This document shows, piece by piece, positions 22,805 through 37,304 of a stretch of DNA of 64,000 nucleotides. This stretch comes from Lobosporangium transversale. Lineage: Eukaryota > Mortierellomycota > Mortierellomycetes > Mortierellales > Mortierellaceae. The stretch lies in contig NW_019029003.1 in the NCBI RefSeq assembly GCF_002105155.1, positions 496,001 through 560,000 of the forward strand, written 5' to 3'. A program made the position numbers and the translations under genes. The notes under the pieces were generated by a model. It did no database searches, was not told the origin of the DNA, and worked only from the letters and a program-made list of their open reading frames with translations. Position 1 is the first letter of the stretch, and every line of letters starts with the position of its first letter.

Positions 22805-24002
22805 TGAAATGAATGGGATGGGATGGTGGAGTTTTGTTAGGGGACATGCAGGTGCTGAAGTAAGGCCAGATTCTTTAGTGGCTTGAATTCTGGTGTTCAT
22901 ATTGATAGTCACAAAATTGGCTTTGGCACGGACCAAGCCCAAGCTTGGCTGTGTCACTGATCGGCTTTGCCCACTAGGCAGTAGAAGTTTTCAAGAGATT
23001 GGTGGCGAAACAAGGCAAAATCAAATATATTAAAAGCCACCACCAGTAGGTCTTATATCTATAAATATAAGGCAATAAACCGAAAGAACCCGACGAACAA
23101 CTCCTTCAGACCTTCACCACTTGTAGATTTTACCCTCGCTCGTTCTTTGTTAAATATTTATTACAAATTAATAATATTCAGTGCAGCGACCTATTCCGCT
23201 GTCGAGGAATCAACCACAACAGTACGGTTTGGGAATCAGTCAAGAGGTGAGTTTTGATAGAGAGTAAAAAAAAAAAAAGCAATAATGAGGTACTGCGTCA
23301 TATTGCGTTGCAAAGAGGATGTGGGATACTTTTCTTTTTTTTTTCGATCTTATCTGCTCAAGCCCAAGCCTCCCAGTGTATCAGTGGGTATCTTGATCAT
23401 GAATCTTAAAAAAACGGCTGGGCACAATCCCAATCAACCATGAATAGTATGATCGTATGATGAGTTCATTATTAAGTATTTTTTATTGAGATGGGCACAC
23501 ACTTCTAACGGGCGTAAATCTTGTGTTCAATACGAAGGCAATTTCCTTTTGTGGCTTAATTACATTTTTCGTCCGCGCAATTGGACTCCTTTGCCCTTTG
23601 TTATGTCTTTCTAAATGATCGTACGTGCTACGCATCAACATAACTTAACTTTTAGTCGTGCTGCTTAAGATTCTCTTAAAAAACCGCGTCTTTAATGTTT
23701 GTTTATTTACATTTTGCACTTATCAATCTCGACGCGTTCTCTTCTCTTTTGTCTATAAAATACGCTCCTCTTCTTCGCTCTTTTCTTCAACTCCTCCTCT
23801 TTTCATTAATCCTCATTTAGACAAATAACCTTCTTTCAAATACGACTGATCTACCCACACTTCACACCTCCTTCTTTACCAGTCATAATCCTCACTCACT
23901 CACTCACTCAAAGCTTTTTTTTTTTTTTTTTTTTTTTTTTTCTTCTTTTATTACCATAACGATTGTCATTAATATTTTATAAAGCAATCTTTCTTTTTCA
24001 CT
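22805..24002. promoter_or_regulatory. Divergent promoter region, PRP16 / RNR2
   Basis: 1.2 kb between two start codons. On the RNR2 side there is TATAAAA at 23754-23760, a pyrimidine-rich leader and a T tract (about 23917-23941) ending 60 bp before the ATG. One ACGCGT lies at 23732-23737 and a related ACCGCGTC near 23682. The middle (23.05-23.26 kb) holds a TATA-like AT-rich stretch and a good donor-like AGGTGAGT at about 23246, so a 5' UTR intron or a short non-coding transcript is possible but unproven. Confidence 0.45.
23732..23737. promoter_or_regulatory. ACGCGT (MCB-type) box upstream of RNR2
   Basis: ACGCGT is the MluI cell-cycle box bound by MBF in yeasts, where RNR genes are classic targets. 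It lies 266 bp upstream of the RNR2 ATG and about 20 bp upstream of a TATA-like box. The hexamer occurs about as often in the whole window as chance predicts, so this is suggestive only. Confidence 0.35.
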
Positions 24003-25439
24003 ATGGCCACTACTGCTACCACCCCTGCCACGACTGTTGTTTCCAAGACTCAAGACGCTGATCTCCAAATTGCTGCTTCTCTTGCCGCCAAGATGAATGA
24101 CCTCAAGATGTCTGAACAAGACGAACCTCTTCTCAGGCCTAATCCTCGTCGTTTCGTTCTCTTCCCCATCAAGTTCCATGAGGTCTGGCAGATGTACAAG
24201 AAGGCTGAAGCATCCTTCTGGACTGCTGAGGAAGTAGATCTTTCCAAGGACATGCATGACTGGGAAAACCGTTTGACAGAAGATGAACGATTCTTCGTTT
24301 CACACATCCTGGCCTTCTTTGCTGCTAGCGATGGTATTGTGAATGAGAACCTCTTGGAACGTTTCTCGAATGAGGTCCAGATCCCTGAAGCAAGATGCTT
24401 TTATGGCTTCCAAATCATGATTGAGAATGTTCATTCAGAGATGTACTCTCTTCTCATTGACACCTATGTCAAAGAACCTGCTCAACGCGACCATCTTTTT
24501 GATGCCATCGATACTAGTAAGTGTCAATTTATGAAGGAGGGACTTTTTTTTAATTTTTTTTTTTCTGCATTGTTCATCCTCTCCTCATTCTCCTTCCCTC
24601 CCCTTTTCTCATTCCAATGAGGTTCTAATGGCTTGTGTTATTGTGTTATTGTGTTATTGAAGTACCGCGTTTTTTAAATTTTTAAAGCAAAAACAATTGT
24701 CTGTACGCAAAACTAGTTTGATTAGTTTGTGGTTGCGTACCTGAATTTTTTTTTTTCCTTTTCTTTTTTTCTTTGAGCTCAGCCCAAGTAATCCACACTT
24801 TTTTTTTTTGTCCTAACAAAACATATTCTATTTTATTTTGTGTTTTTTTTTATAGTTCCTTGCATTCGCAAGAAGGCTGCCTGGGCCATGAAGTGGATTT
24901 CTGACCAGGACGCAACCTTTGCTGAACGTTTGGTCGCCTTTGCTGCTGTTGAAGGCATCTTCTTCTCTGGCGCATTCGCTTCCATCTTTTGGCTCAAAAA
25001 GCGTGGTCTCATGCCTGGTCTGACCTTCTCCAACGAACTCATCTCGCGTGATGAGGGTCTCCACACTGATTTCGCCTGCTTATTGTTCTCATTGTTGAGA
25101 TCTCGTCCTGACCAAAAACGTGTCAATGCTATCATTACAGAGGCTGTTGTGATCGAACAAGAGTTCTTGACCGATGCTCTCCCTGTGATGTTGATTGGTA
25201 TGAATGCCAAGTTGATGAAACAATACATTGAGTTTGTGGCCGATCGTCTCTTGGTCGCGCTCGGAAACCCAAAACATTACAATGTTGAGAATCCTTTTGA
25301 CTTTATGGACTTGATCTCTCTTCAGGGCAAGACCAACTTCTTTGAGAAGCGTGTCTCGGATTACCAGAAGGCTGGTGTCATGTCTGCTTCTGCTGCAGAC
25401 AAGAGCGCCAACACTTTTACTCTCGACGCCGACTTTTAA
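24003..25439 (+). CDS. RNR2: Ribonucleoside-diphosphate reductase small subunit (R2), 365 aa
   Basis: Two exons, 24003-24516 and 24856-25439 (1098 nt). R2 houses the di-iron/tyrosyl radical cofactor needed by the large subunit to make deoxyribonucleotides. Visible landmarks: [32 protein letters not shown] (first Asp ligand), [36 protein letters not shown] (Glu/His ligands and the radical Tyr), [28 protein letters not shown] (Glu/His ligands), and the C-terminal tail NTFTLDADF, which docks on the large subunit. Codon use is strongly biased, as in highly expressed genes. The start follows a T-rich leader. The N-terminal extension before the core is short (about 35 residues) and Thr/Ala rich. 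Confidence 0.97.
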
Positions 25440-25804
25440 AATATATATATTTTTTTAACCTTGCATTTTTCATATACTTTTTCTGTACAGTACCTATTAT
25501 TTTTTTTACTATATCCTTTACTATTTCCTTTTTTATCACACCAAAATCTCTAGTGAGATGAATGTGAATGATGCAGACAGAAAAAAAAAAGTGTAAATAA
25601 AGTATGAAAATAAAAATCCTTCAGTTCCAAGATGTTTACTTTGCTTCAACACAAGTATAAAAGAATCTTTCCTTTTACATGTCATGAATGTAAATGGAAC
25701 CGTGTAAAGAAAAATATAAAAAATTTTATTTCAACTAATTCAACTGAATGAAATTGATTTTGCTGTGGTCGAATTTGTCCCAAAAAGACACCTTTTGTGT
25801 TTGT

Positions 25805-25963
25805 TTAGAAATGCTTACTACCGCCATTGCTGTTTTTGGACAGTTTAAAGGCCATGATCAGAGCAACAAAGACACCACAAGCCGCCAAGAACTTGAGATA
25901 CCACATCACGCCAGTCTTTTTCTGAGGAGGAGGCGTATTATTGTTTGCTTGCTGTAAACACGT

Positions 25964-25994
<31 letters not shown>

Positions 25995-27563
25995 AGAAGA
26001 GAGGAATGGTTTGGAATAATATCTGTCTTAGTACCTTTTTTTCTTTTTCTTTTCTTACCTTCTGTGAATAACCAGCCTTTGCCATAGTACTGGTCGTAAC
26101 AGAGATAATGTCGTGATTATCATGAACTTCTCCCGTGACAGCTGTGAAGCCAAGATACGAGAGTGGAGGCAATTTGACGTCGTACAATGTGAAGCAGGGA
26201 TCCCACTGGTCCCATGCGACAGTCTGAATTTGGAACTAAAGAAGAGAAAAAAAAAGTAAAAGTGAGTACATCAAATAATCCTTGCCTTCCTAACTAATAC
26301 TCGTTTCCATGCCTTTTGAGTGACAACATTGAACAGCCTCCAAAGAACCATTTTTTTAGAACCAATAGAAACTTACAGTAAGGGTGCCGCTCTCACGATA
26401 GTATGTGATCCTGCCTTTGGTAGGAATATCCTTACGTCTAAAATCCACTTCGCATGATCCAACATTATTAGGTTGACCGTCATTCGCATTGTCATAGCTC
26501 GTTCGGCCATCACCAACCATGGCCATCACAAATGGGAACGAGTGCTAAATGCATTAGAACAAAGGTTATAAAACACAGAAGTTATTACTTTGTACAACAA
26601 AGAAAAGGAGAAAGAAAAGTAGACTGATCGTTTTACGTTCAATAGTGTTGATTAGAATTTTTCTTCTTCTTACTGCTTGTCGAGAATTGGCATAGGTATC
26701 AAAGAAAATACCCACGCCCTCGAAATTATCACGGTTTCCAAAAACAGGACCCATCTCTCCATGTTCCTTCGTTAACCATACTGCAAAACCGTCGCCACAA
26801 AGTCCATCGCTCTTGCCATCCACCTTGAACTCGAATTCGACCTGGAAGTTGGCTGCTGTAATAGGCTTTTTTTGTTAACAACAAAAAAAAAAAAAAAAAA
26901 AAAAAGTGCAATTGTCAGATTTTTTGTAGGACTGGGACTTGTATGCAATTAAAGATAGCAAAAGCAAAGAGATTTGCTTCCAGTTTTTCATTACAAGGCG
27001 ACTCCATAGATATCCCGTCTGTGAGGGGACATCGCTAGTGAGACGGACGTGCTTGTTCGTATTAATAAGCGCATCGCCTCCAAAGTCAAACCAACGGTTC
27101 TGTAAATCCTGATCTAAAAAGCAAAGATAAAGAAAAAAATGTTAAAAATAGTTTACCTGATAGCATGCTTGCTCGTTTTATTGGGCTCAATCTTCATACG
27201 TTCATACACACACTAGAAGTGATCTCTTAACCTCCATGAACACAAAAAAAGAAACACGCGAGATGACGTGAATGCAAAAAAAAAAAAAAGGAACATTCGT
27301 AGTATACACCATCCTTTCTTCTTTCTCACTGCCTTTAAGAATACTTTTTTTGTTTCTTTTTCTTTACTATGACAAAAGCCTTCATGATGCACTACAGGTA
27401 TGATCTGATGACAGAAAAAGCTCTTACCGATGTATGGCATGTAAATGGAATGAGTACGGAGGGGATGCACGCCATCATCATCATCATCATCTGCTCTGAC
27501 TATGGTAGTAGTTGCGAGCAGTGCAATACCCATCAACACTCCGGAGAAGAACCCTTTCCTCAT
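25805..27563 (-). CDS. L-type lectin cargo receptor (VIP36/ERGIC-53 family), 312 aa
   Basis: Six exons join in phase: 27563-27428, 27113-26995, 26865-26674, 26544-26377, 26235-26059, 25951-25805 (939 nt). The N-terminus is a signal peptide (MRKGFFSGVLMGIALLATTT) followed by a run of Asp. The lectin domain shows NRWFDFGGDALINTNKHVRL, SQTGYLWSR, GDGFAVWLTKE and GVGIFFDTYANSRQ, the last carrying the calcium/mannose-site Asp and Asn. It continues with FVMAMVGDGRTSYD, CEVDFRRKDIPTKGRI and LSYLGFTAVTGEVHDNHDII. A single transmembrane helix near the C-terminus (MWYLKFLAACGVFVALIMAF) leaves a short basic tail ending GGSKHF. The family carries glycoproteins between ER and Golgi. The tail lacks an obvious KKXX retrieval motif. 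Confidence 0.92.
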
Positions 27564-27915
27564 GTTTGAATTTTGTTTTCGGTGAAAGTGTCCAAGTATG
27601 CTTTTCCTCTGTTTATATTACTGAACTTATAGATCCCGCGCTATTGCTTGGTTGGATGTTTTGGGTCCTTCAAGAGCTGATTTCGTGTAGCAGCGAGGAA
27701 AAAATAGAGGTAATGTATTTAGAGTAAAGAGTGAGAGAAAGAGAACTAAGAGACGTGGACGCGTAAGGAAGGAAGGAATGAAAGCTCGCTCTGGTCGTGT
27801 ACCACCATTGCTTCGGAAATTAAGGGGTAATGTCACAAGCCCTAGCCCAATTTTTCGAATTAAATTATATTTTATTTTTGTAGTTTGTTTGAATGTGTTT
27901 GCTATAAGATCATAT
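27564..27915. other. Intergenic between lectin promoter and MCM5 stop
   Basis: 350 bp that must hold the lectin promoter and the MCM5 3' end, since both genes read on the minus strand. An ACGCGT occurs at 27759-27764. No gene is seen. Confidence 0.4.
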
Positions 27916-30796
27916 CTACATGCGCTGACGACGCAAACTCTTGCGCATGTTGGTGTATTGCAATGTTTCCTGTCGTTCCAGCATAAAGATGGCTCGCTCG
28001 ATATTGCGTGTATTGAATCCTTGTGATTCCAACTCACGGATGAGGATGGCTGTAGGGATCTGAGATCCGATAGCCACACGACGGCGGATTGCATCTTCCA
28101 CTTGACGCACTTCTTGTGCTCCCTGTTGACGGCTCTGTCCATCCACTACAGCACGTTTCCAACAATTTTGTATCAGATAATAATCATTTTATCTACTGAT
28201 GAAAGAACATAGAAGTGCTAATAAAAAATAAAAATCATTGCATTGATGATACGTACTGGTTCCAGCATTGACGGCGTCCATGGTCGAAAATTTGAAAAGA
28301 CGGATTGCTTCGTCAACATGCTCCTCTGTGGCACGAGGAGACAATGTCATCTTGGCCAACGATTCCGAGATACGAATGATAGCCTCAAGCTGGCGGACTG
28401 TGATGGGGATTGATGTCCTAATGCCCTCCATATCCTGCATATGTCCCACAGTTGAGCGAATACCCACAAAATGACTACTGAGCTTCTCAGATGCTTGTTT
28501 TGTAAGACGTGGTGCAGATTTGAGCTTGCAGTAGCTAATATAGTTCTTCATCTTCTCAATGCTGATCTCACTTGCCGCGGTTTCGCTGGGTCGATCCATA
28601 TGAACATTCATAACATGTCGCGCAATGGTCATATCTCTGCTCTCATTATGCTCATCCTTCAAAATGAAAATCATATCGAATCTAGATAAGATAGTTGTCT
28701 GGAAATCAATGTTTTCGCCTGCGGAGCGCATATCGTCATATCGTCCAAAAACGGGATTGGCTGCTGCCAGCACTGATGTCCTAGAGTTGAGAATAGTAGT
28801 AATACCGGCCTTGGCAATAGAGATGGTCTGTTGCTCCATAGCTTCGTGAATCGCAACTCTGTCCTCATCTCTCATTTTGTCAAACTCATCAATACAGACC
28901 ACTCCTCCATCAGCAAGCACCATGGCGCCTCCTTCAAGATAGAACTCGCGTGTTGAGGGCTCACGGACTACAGATGCTGTCAAACCAGCGGCCGAGGAAC
29001 CCTTTCCCGAAGTATAAACAGCAATGGGTGCGACTTTCTCTACGAACTTGAGCAGCTGTGATTTTGCTGTACCTGGATCTCCGAGCAGTAGAACGTTGAT
29101 GTCTCCACGAAGTTTCATTCCATCCGGTAACACATTTTTTGATCCGCCAAAGAGTAAGCACGAGATAGCCTTCTTAATATCTGTTGGCAATACGGTTGAA
29201 GTATAACGAAAGGAGAACATATCGAGTCAGATACACAATTCAGAACGTCTAAAAAAAAAAAAATATAAAAAATATATATAAAAAAAATCTGTGTCTGACC
29301 ATGATTGCCAAAGATAGATGGTGCGATACTGTTGGCAAATTTTTGATAGAGACCAGGCTCACGAGACATGGCAATGAATTCTTCCTCCTCTTCGTCTGTG
29401 AAAGTTCTTCTGCGACCCGTGGCATCTGTATCTGTTCTGATTCCAACAACGCGGATATATGGTGTGCGAATAGCAATAGCATTTCCTTTCTAATGAACAA
29501 AAAAGACACCGATATTCAACTAAGCTTTAATCACACAGGTCAGCACCATTGGTATCAAAAAACCAAGACATTCGAAAGAATACGTACGCCGGACTTGTTT
29601 TGGAAAACAGAGTAGATACCCATGATAGTAGCTCTGGATCCAGGGACAACACGGTTTGTCAACTCTCTATCAGCACTCAACAAGACATGACGAGGCAACT
29701 CTCCAACTGGCACATCATCGGGTGCTTCCTGTAGCTTCAAGACCTGCTGGTCTACACACTTTGACTTGTCATGGTCAACGACATATGGATCCAAACCGCA
29801 TCCTGATGGGTTGGCTTCTGCGTCCATATTTCTGGAAATTACAAAATAAATGAAATAATATTAGCGTGCGTCTCCTCTTTGAGTCCTATTTAATGTTGAA
29901 CAATACTTCAAATTCGACCAAGAAAAAAAAAAAGAAGAAAAAGCTCTATTGCCATACAGGTCACAAGTGCGAGGCATGCTGATTCCTGAAAATCCAGCTT
30001 GAATAGGGATGCGCTTCGTTTTTGAACAGGATTTGCATCGGATCTGCAGAGCTGTGGCCTTGGACGTCAGAGGCGATGCAGCAATAATGATGCCCGAAAT
30101 ACGAATCAATTTGGAAATGCTATTGGCCTGTTTGATTGGAGGCGAGGGGAAGGAAGGTAATTTGGTTATTCCATGATATGATGTTCTTCTTCAAAAGAAA
30201 AAAGAAAAAAAAAATTGAGGTATGCTTCATTGCACTCAATGAGGAATCACAAAGAGAAGTGTGGGTGCAGCAAATTACATTAAGGTGACGAATCTTGATC
30301 AGGTTGGCGCTTGAATGAAGAGTTACTTGGAAGTCGTCCATCTCCACATCAATGGCTGCATTGGTATACAAAATTCTCTTGGCATGCTGCTTGACAGCAC
30401 TTTCAAACTAACATTTTCCAATAGATTTTACCACCATCCATGCCCATGGTAAAAGAAGAAAAAGAAAAAAATCAGTATCAGGCGCATTCAGCTATTCTTC
30501 TATTCGTGTTTTCCATCAGTATCACCAATGCTGTTGTGTTGTATTGTTGCATTGTTGCATTGTTGCAGTGAATGAATACTCCTGTCCATGAACGACATAC
30601 CAAAGGCAAAAAGTCTGCAGGTCTCTGAGAGAGATTATGAGCCAGTTCTTGGTTAAAAGAGATCAAATCACCCATATCCACCTCCAGCAGATTGCGTTTG
30701 AGCATAATATTTTGACGCAACTGATCACTAAAAAAACACAATGCGAAGCAATGCAATAAAAAGAGATGAATGAATTTCTACTTTGCCGGACAACAT

Positions 30797-30832
<36 letters not shown>

Positions 30833-31002
30833 GCCATTGTGTTTTGTTACCGGTAAATGTAGACGCCATTGATGTGAAACTGTTGGATGAAGGCATAGAA
30901 CATCTCCTGCACTCTGTCCATAGTGGCCTGCTCTTCGTCCTGTTGTGGAGGCAGCACCTGAGCGGTGTGAATGCGCCCAGCGTCCCATCCAATACTAGCC
31001 AT
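27916..31002 (-). CDS. MCM5: MCM5, subunit of the MCM2-7 replicative helicase, 721 aa
   Basis: Eight exons join in phase: 31002-30851, 30727-30601, 30407-30279, 30127-29958, 29831-29588, 29489-29300, 29180-28257, 28145-27916 (2166 nt). Mcm5 is part of the ring that unwinds DNA at replication forks. Seen: the N-terminal MCM domain ([20 protein letters not shown]), zinc-binding CKSC with a later CGLDPYVV and [11 protein letters not shown], and the AAA+ core with Walker [25 protein letters not shown], Walker [10 protein letters not shown], and arginine finger LSRFDMIF. The C-terminal winged-helix part ends RKSLRRQRM. The length fits human MCM5 (about 734). Start MASIGWDAG is preferred over upstream in-frame residues that translate low-complexity leader. 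Several introns carry A or T tracts. Confidence 0.97.
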
Positions 31003-31456
31003 GGTTAATTTGAAGCCTGTTTGATACAGAGACAGAGAGAGAGGAGAGACAAGGGGGGGAGGGGAGAGACCAGAAGAGAAGAGCAGGCAGGACGTGTTTT
31101 TTTTTTTTTTCTTCTTTGAGCCAGAACCAACTCGTCCCTGTAAACTCAAACAAGTTTGTTTATTGTTTTGTCCAACAGTTGTAAATACGCGTCTTTCATT
31201 TTTAATTAAAACCACGTGATATAACCAGTCCTAAAAATGTTTGTTGATTTTTTTTTTTTTTTTTTTTTTTGTGTGTTTGTTTGCCGCAGCGAAGTAATGA
31301 TTAGTCAGGCAGAGAGAAAGGATATCATTATTTGAAAAGCATCTCCATTTCTCATATTTCTTCCATTCCGCATACATTCCTTCCTTCCTTCTTTCATTTC
31401 ATTCCTCTCTCTCTATCTATCTCTCCTTTCTTCCTTTCTACTCCTCCCCATTCTTC
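31003..31456. promoter_or_regulatory. Divergent promoter region, MCM5 / LSG1
   Basis: 454 bp between start codons. It contains ACGCGT (31187-31192), an E-box CACGTG (31213-31218), a poly(T) tract (31247-31270) that is probably nucleosome-disfavouring, and a pyrimidine-rich leader before LSG1. The pairing of a replication gene with a ribosome-biogenesis gene around one control region is an inference from layout. Confidence 0.5.
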
Positions 31457-31951
31457 ATGGTACTCCCAAAAAGCAAAAAGAACGTTGGTCTAGGCAATGC
31501 CCTCATTAAGGCACGCTTCAAAGGCCGTAGCAGACCAAAAGACGGGGACGAGCGCCTTGTACGTTTATATCTGTGTATAAAGACATATTAACAAAAAAAA
31601 AAAAAAAAAAAAAAAAAGGAAAAGAAGGGTTTCAATTGACATCATTGAAATGGCTCGTTTATTCTTATATCTAATCCATTGAGAGCCTTTTTCTTATTTT
31701 TCCCACAGCACTCAGCTGATATTGATGATGGTGCCAGTTGGACTCGTCTCCAATCCGTCACACAGGAGGGCGATCTTGAGTCTTTCTTAAGTACCGCAGA
31801 ATTGGCTGGTACAGAATTCACTGCAGGTAAAACTTTTTTGTTTTTTTTGACAATAACACATAACAATATAATACTGATCCAATATTGCTTGGGTTTTCTG
31901 TTTTCTTGATTGATTTATAATGCTAATACATCCAATTATTTTATTTTTTTA

Positions 31952-31987
<36 letters not shown>

Positions 31988-34137
31988 AGAAAAACTGAAC
32001 ATCAAAGTCATTTCCAACCATTATGAAAACCCATTCATGCTCTCTGCTGACAAGGAAAAAGAAACCCTCGCCAAACACAAAGAATTCAAAAAAGAACTTA
32101 CAGTTCCTCGTCGCCCCCCTTGGACTTCCACCACAACTGCTTCAGAACTTCAACGGATGGAACGTCAATCCTTCTTGGACTGGCGTCGTTCCCTTGCCAC
32201 CTTGGCGGAACGTGAATCCTTACTCTTGACCCCCTTTGAACGTAATATCGAGGTCTGGCGTCAACTCTGGCGTGTCATCGAACGTTCTCATCTGGTCGTT
32301 CAAATCGTCGATGCTCGTAACCCTTTGTTCTTCAGATCCACTGATTTGGAAATCTATGTTCAACAAGTCGACCCTCGTAAAAAGAATCTCTTATTGATCA
32401 ACAAGGCCGATTATCTGACAGTTCAACAACGTAAAAAATGGGCTGATTACTTTGATTCCGAAGGCATCCGTTATACTTTCTTCTCCGCCGCTTTAGCAAA
32501 AGAAAGACTGGATAAGGAACAGGCCGAGAAGGATAAAATTGAAGCTCTGGCTCAAGAACTGGCGGAGATGAAGGCTGCCAATTCGGATTACATGGATGAT
32601 GAGGATGAGGATGAAGGTGAAGATGAAGCAGACTATGATGTTGTTGATGATGAAAATGAAAAAGCACAAAAAGAAAACGACAGCTCCGCAAAGGATACTG
32701 AAGAGAAGACAAGCAAGGCTGTTGAAGATTCTTCATCGTCTGAAGCTACTACTGCTACTACTACCACTACTGCTATCACTACTACTACTAAATATCAGGA
32801 TGAACAGCAGGAAGAAGAAGAGGAGGAAGAGGAGGAGGAGGAAGAAGAAGATGATGATGAAGATGATGAAGATACAGAAGAAGAAGATACAGAAGAAGAA
32901 GATACAGAAGATAAACCCAACAAGACACATTCTCATTGGAAAGCTATCAAAGAAACCGAGAAGGACGATGAGCGCACCCGTATCCGTGACACCAAAGAAC
33001 TCTATCAGCTCTTCCTCAAGGAGACTCCCATCATTGATGATCCTCGGAACCCACTGAATGGGATCATGTCCATTGGTCTCGTCGGTTATCCCAACGTTGG
33101 TAAATCCTCCACCATCAACGCCCTTCTGGGTGAGCATGCTGTCTCTGTTTCGTCCACACCAGGAAAGACCAAACATTTCCAAACGATTCATTTGACACCC
33201 AAGATGATTCTTTGCGATTGTCCCGGACTGGTGTTCCCTTCGTTTGCAACCACACAGGGAGACATGGTCTGTAATGGTGTCTTGCCAATCGATCAATTGC
33301 GTGAGTTTACAGGATCAGTTGGTTTGGTCGCCAAGAGGATCCCAAAGGAAGTTCTTGAGGCCATCTATGGTATCAAGATCGCAGTCCTGAGTGAGGAAGA
33401 AGGAGGAACTGGTGTACCCACTGCAGAAGAATTCTTGATTGCCTACGCTGTTGCCCGTGGATTTACAAAAGCCGGTCAAGGTAACCCGGATGAATCTCGC
33501 GCTGCCCGTTACATTTTGAAGGATTATGTCAATGTAAGTAATTTTTTTTTTTTCCTTTTTTTGTTGAGAATGACCATGAATATATAAATGTACTAGTCTT
33601 TCCAAGGACCTTTTTTTCATATATTTTTTGTTTTATTATTATTATTATTAGGGAAAATTGCTTTACTGCACGCCTCCTCCAGGTGTAGATTCTATTGAAT
33701 TCAACCAGGAGCATAACCAACTCGATCGATTCAAGAAGCGTAAACAATTACCCACAAGTCGTCTTCCCGCTAATGCTTCAACCTACATCAACATGAACTC
33801 TGTCACACCCTTGTCTCACACTGGATCGGGTACAGGCAAGACCACAGCCATTGACAACACTTTCTTTAAACAAGCTCCCTCTACTTCGTACTTGCCTAAA
33901 GTCAAGGGCAAGACTGCAGTTGATCTCTCCAAAGGCATGACTCGTGTCCAAATGTATCCCCATCAACAACAAACAGACAATCAAGGCTATGTCTCTAGAA
34001 AGATGAGGATGCAAATGGTCGCTCAAAACTTGGCAGATATGGGGGTCGAAGGAGGTGTTGCTGGTGCACTTGGAAACAAGAAACATAAGAAAGGAAAGAA
34101 GAACGTCAAACAGCGCTCAGACAGTGGCCTTTACTAA
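31457..34137 (+). CDS. LSG1: LSG1, circularly permuted GTPase for 60S ribosome maturation, 749 aa
   Basis: Four exons join in phase: 31457-31558, 31709-31826, 31990-33533, 33652-34137 (2250 nt). Lsg1 releases the export adaptor Nmd3 from cytoplasmic pre-60S particles. The G motifs come in permuted order: G4 LLLINKADYL, then G5 FFSAA, then G1 GYPNVGKSS, G2 STPGKTKHF and G3 DCPGLVFPS. The N-terminus matches known Lsg1 (SKKNVGLGNALIKARFKGR, VISNHYENPFML, RRPPWTSTTTASEL, FERNIEVWRQLWRVIERS). A strongly acidic Glu/Asp insert of roughly 100 residues (about 32.58-32.93 kb) lies between G5 and G1. The C-terminus is basic (KKHKKGKKNVKQRS). Exon 3 starts right after a poly(A) tract in the acceptor. Confidence 0.95.
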
Positions 34138-34155
34138 AACAAAAACATGGAGAAC

Positions 34156-34189
<34 letters not shown>

Positions 34190-34436
34190 TATCATTGATC
34201 AATTGATTCCATTTCATGTAGCATTATTATCAATCTTTTTGTTTTCTTTAGATCGTTTCCTATCCTAGACATTAAAAAAAAAAAAAAAAAAAAAAAAAGA
34301 TAGATTGCTCTTGCCACGTTGTCGTTGTTCATGCAATGCATACTATAACCGCTTACAATACACAAAAAACGTCGTGAATGAATAGTCAAAGTTTTTTATA
34401 AATGTTTATGCATGTAAATACAAAAAAAAAATGGCT
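34138..34436. other. Convergent 3' region, LSG1 / PRMT3
   Basis: 299 bp between two stop codons facing each other, with two poly(A) tracts (about 34157-34184 and 34275-34298). It is presumably shared 3' UTR and terminator DNA. No gene is seen. Confidence 0.5.
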
Positions 34437-36958
<2,522 letters not shown>

Positions 36959-37259
36959 GGTGGGTGAGTCAATGTAATGCAGTGTGGAATGAAGGAGCAG
37001 AAAAAGTAGGACGCACAGACTTTTGCAATAAAAAAAAAAAAAAAAAAAAAAAAAGCTATTTATTCCAAGCCACAAATCATAACTGTTGTTGGGAATTTGT
37101 TTATTTTACACAGGTTCATAAAAGTGTTTTCATTTACGAGAAAAAAAAAAAGATAACTCCTTCTCCCTTCTCGCTGGAGAAAAAGCAAAAATAAAACAAA
37201 AATGTATCGTTACTAATAGCATTACTTCTGATCATATCATATCTTTTCATATGCTTTTC

Positions 37260-37290
<31 letters not shown>

Positions 37291-37304
37291 GTTTGTCTGT
37301 TTCC
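36959..37304. other. Intergenic between PRMT3 start and epsin stop
   Basis: 345 bp holding the PRMT3 promoter and epsin 3' end. It contains a poly(A) tract (about 37030-37054) and a poly(T) tract (about 37267-37290). No gene is seen. Confidence 0.4.

Noticed and set aside
22805-22957. In-frame upstream extension of PRP16 from an earlier ATG
   Set aside because: The extra residues are not conserved-looking and lie in a region with 5'-leader character. [11 protein letters not shown] is the more natural start, but the longer form cannot be excluded.
32398-33296. Minus-strand and alternative plus-strand frames over LSG1
   Set aside because: Shadows of the acidic Glu/Asp repeat and the GTPase core of LSG1.
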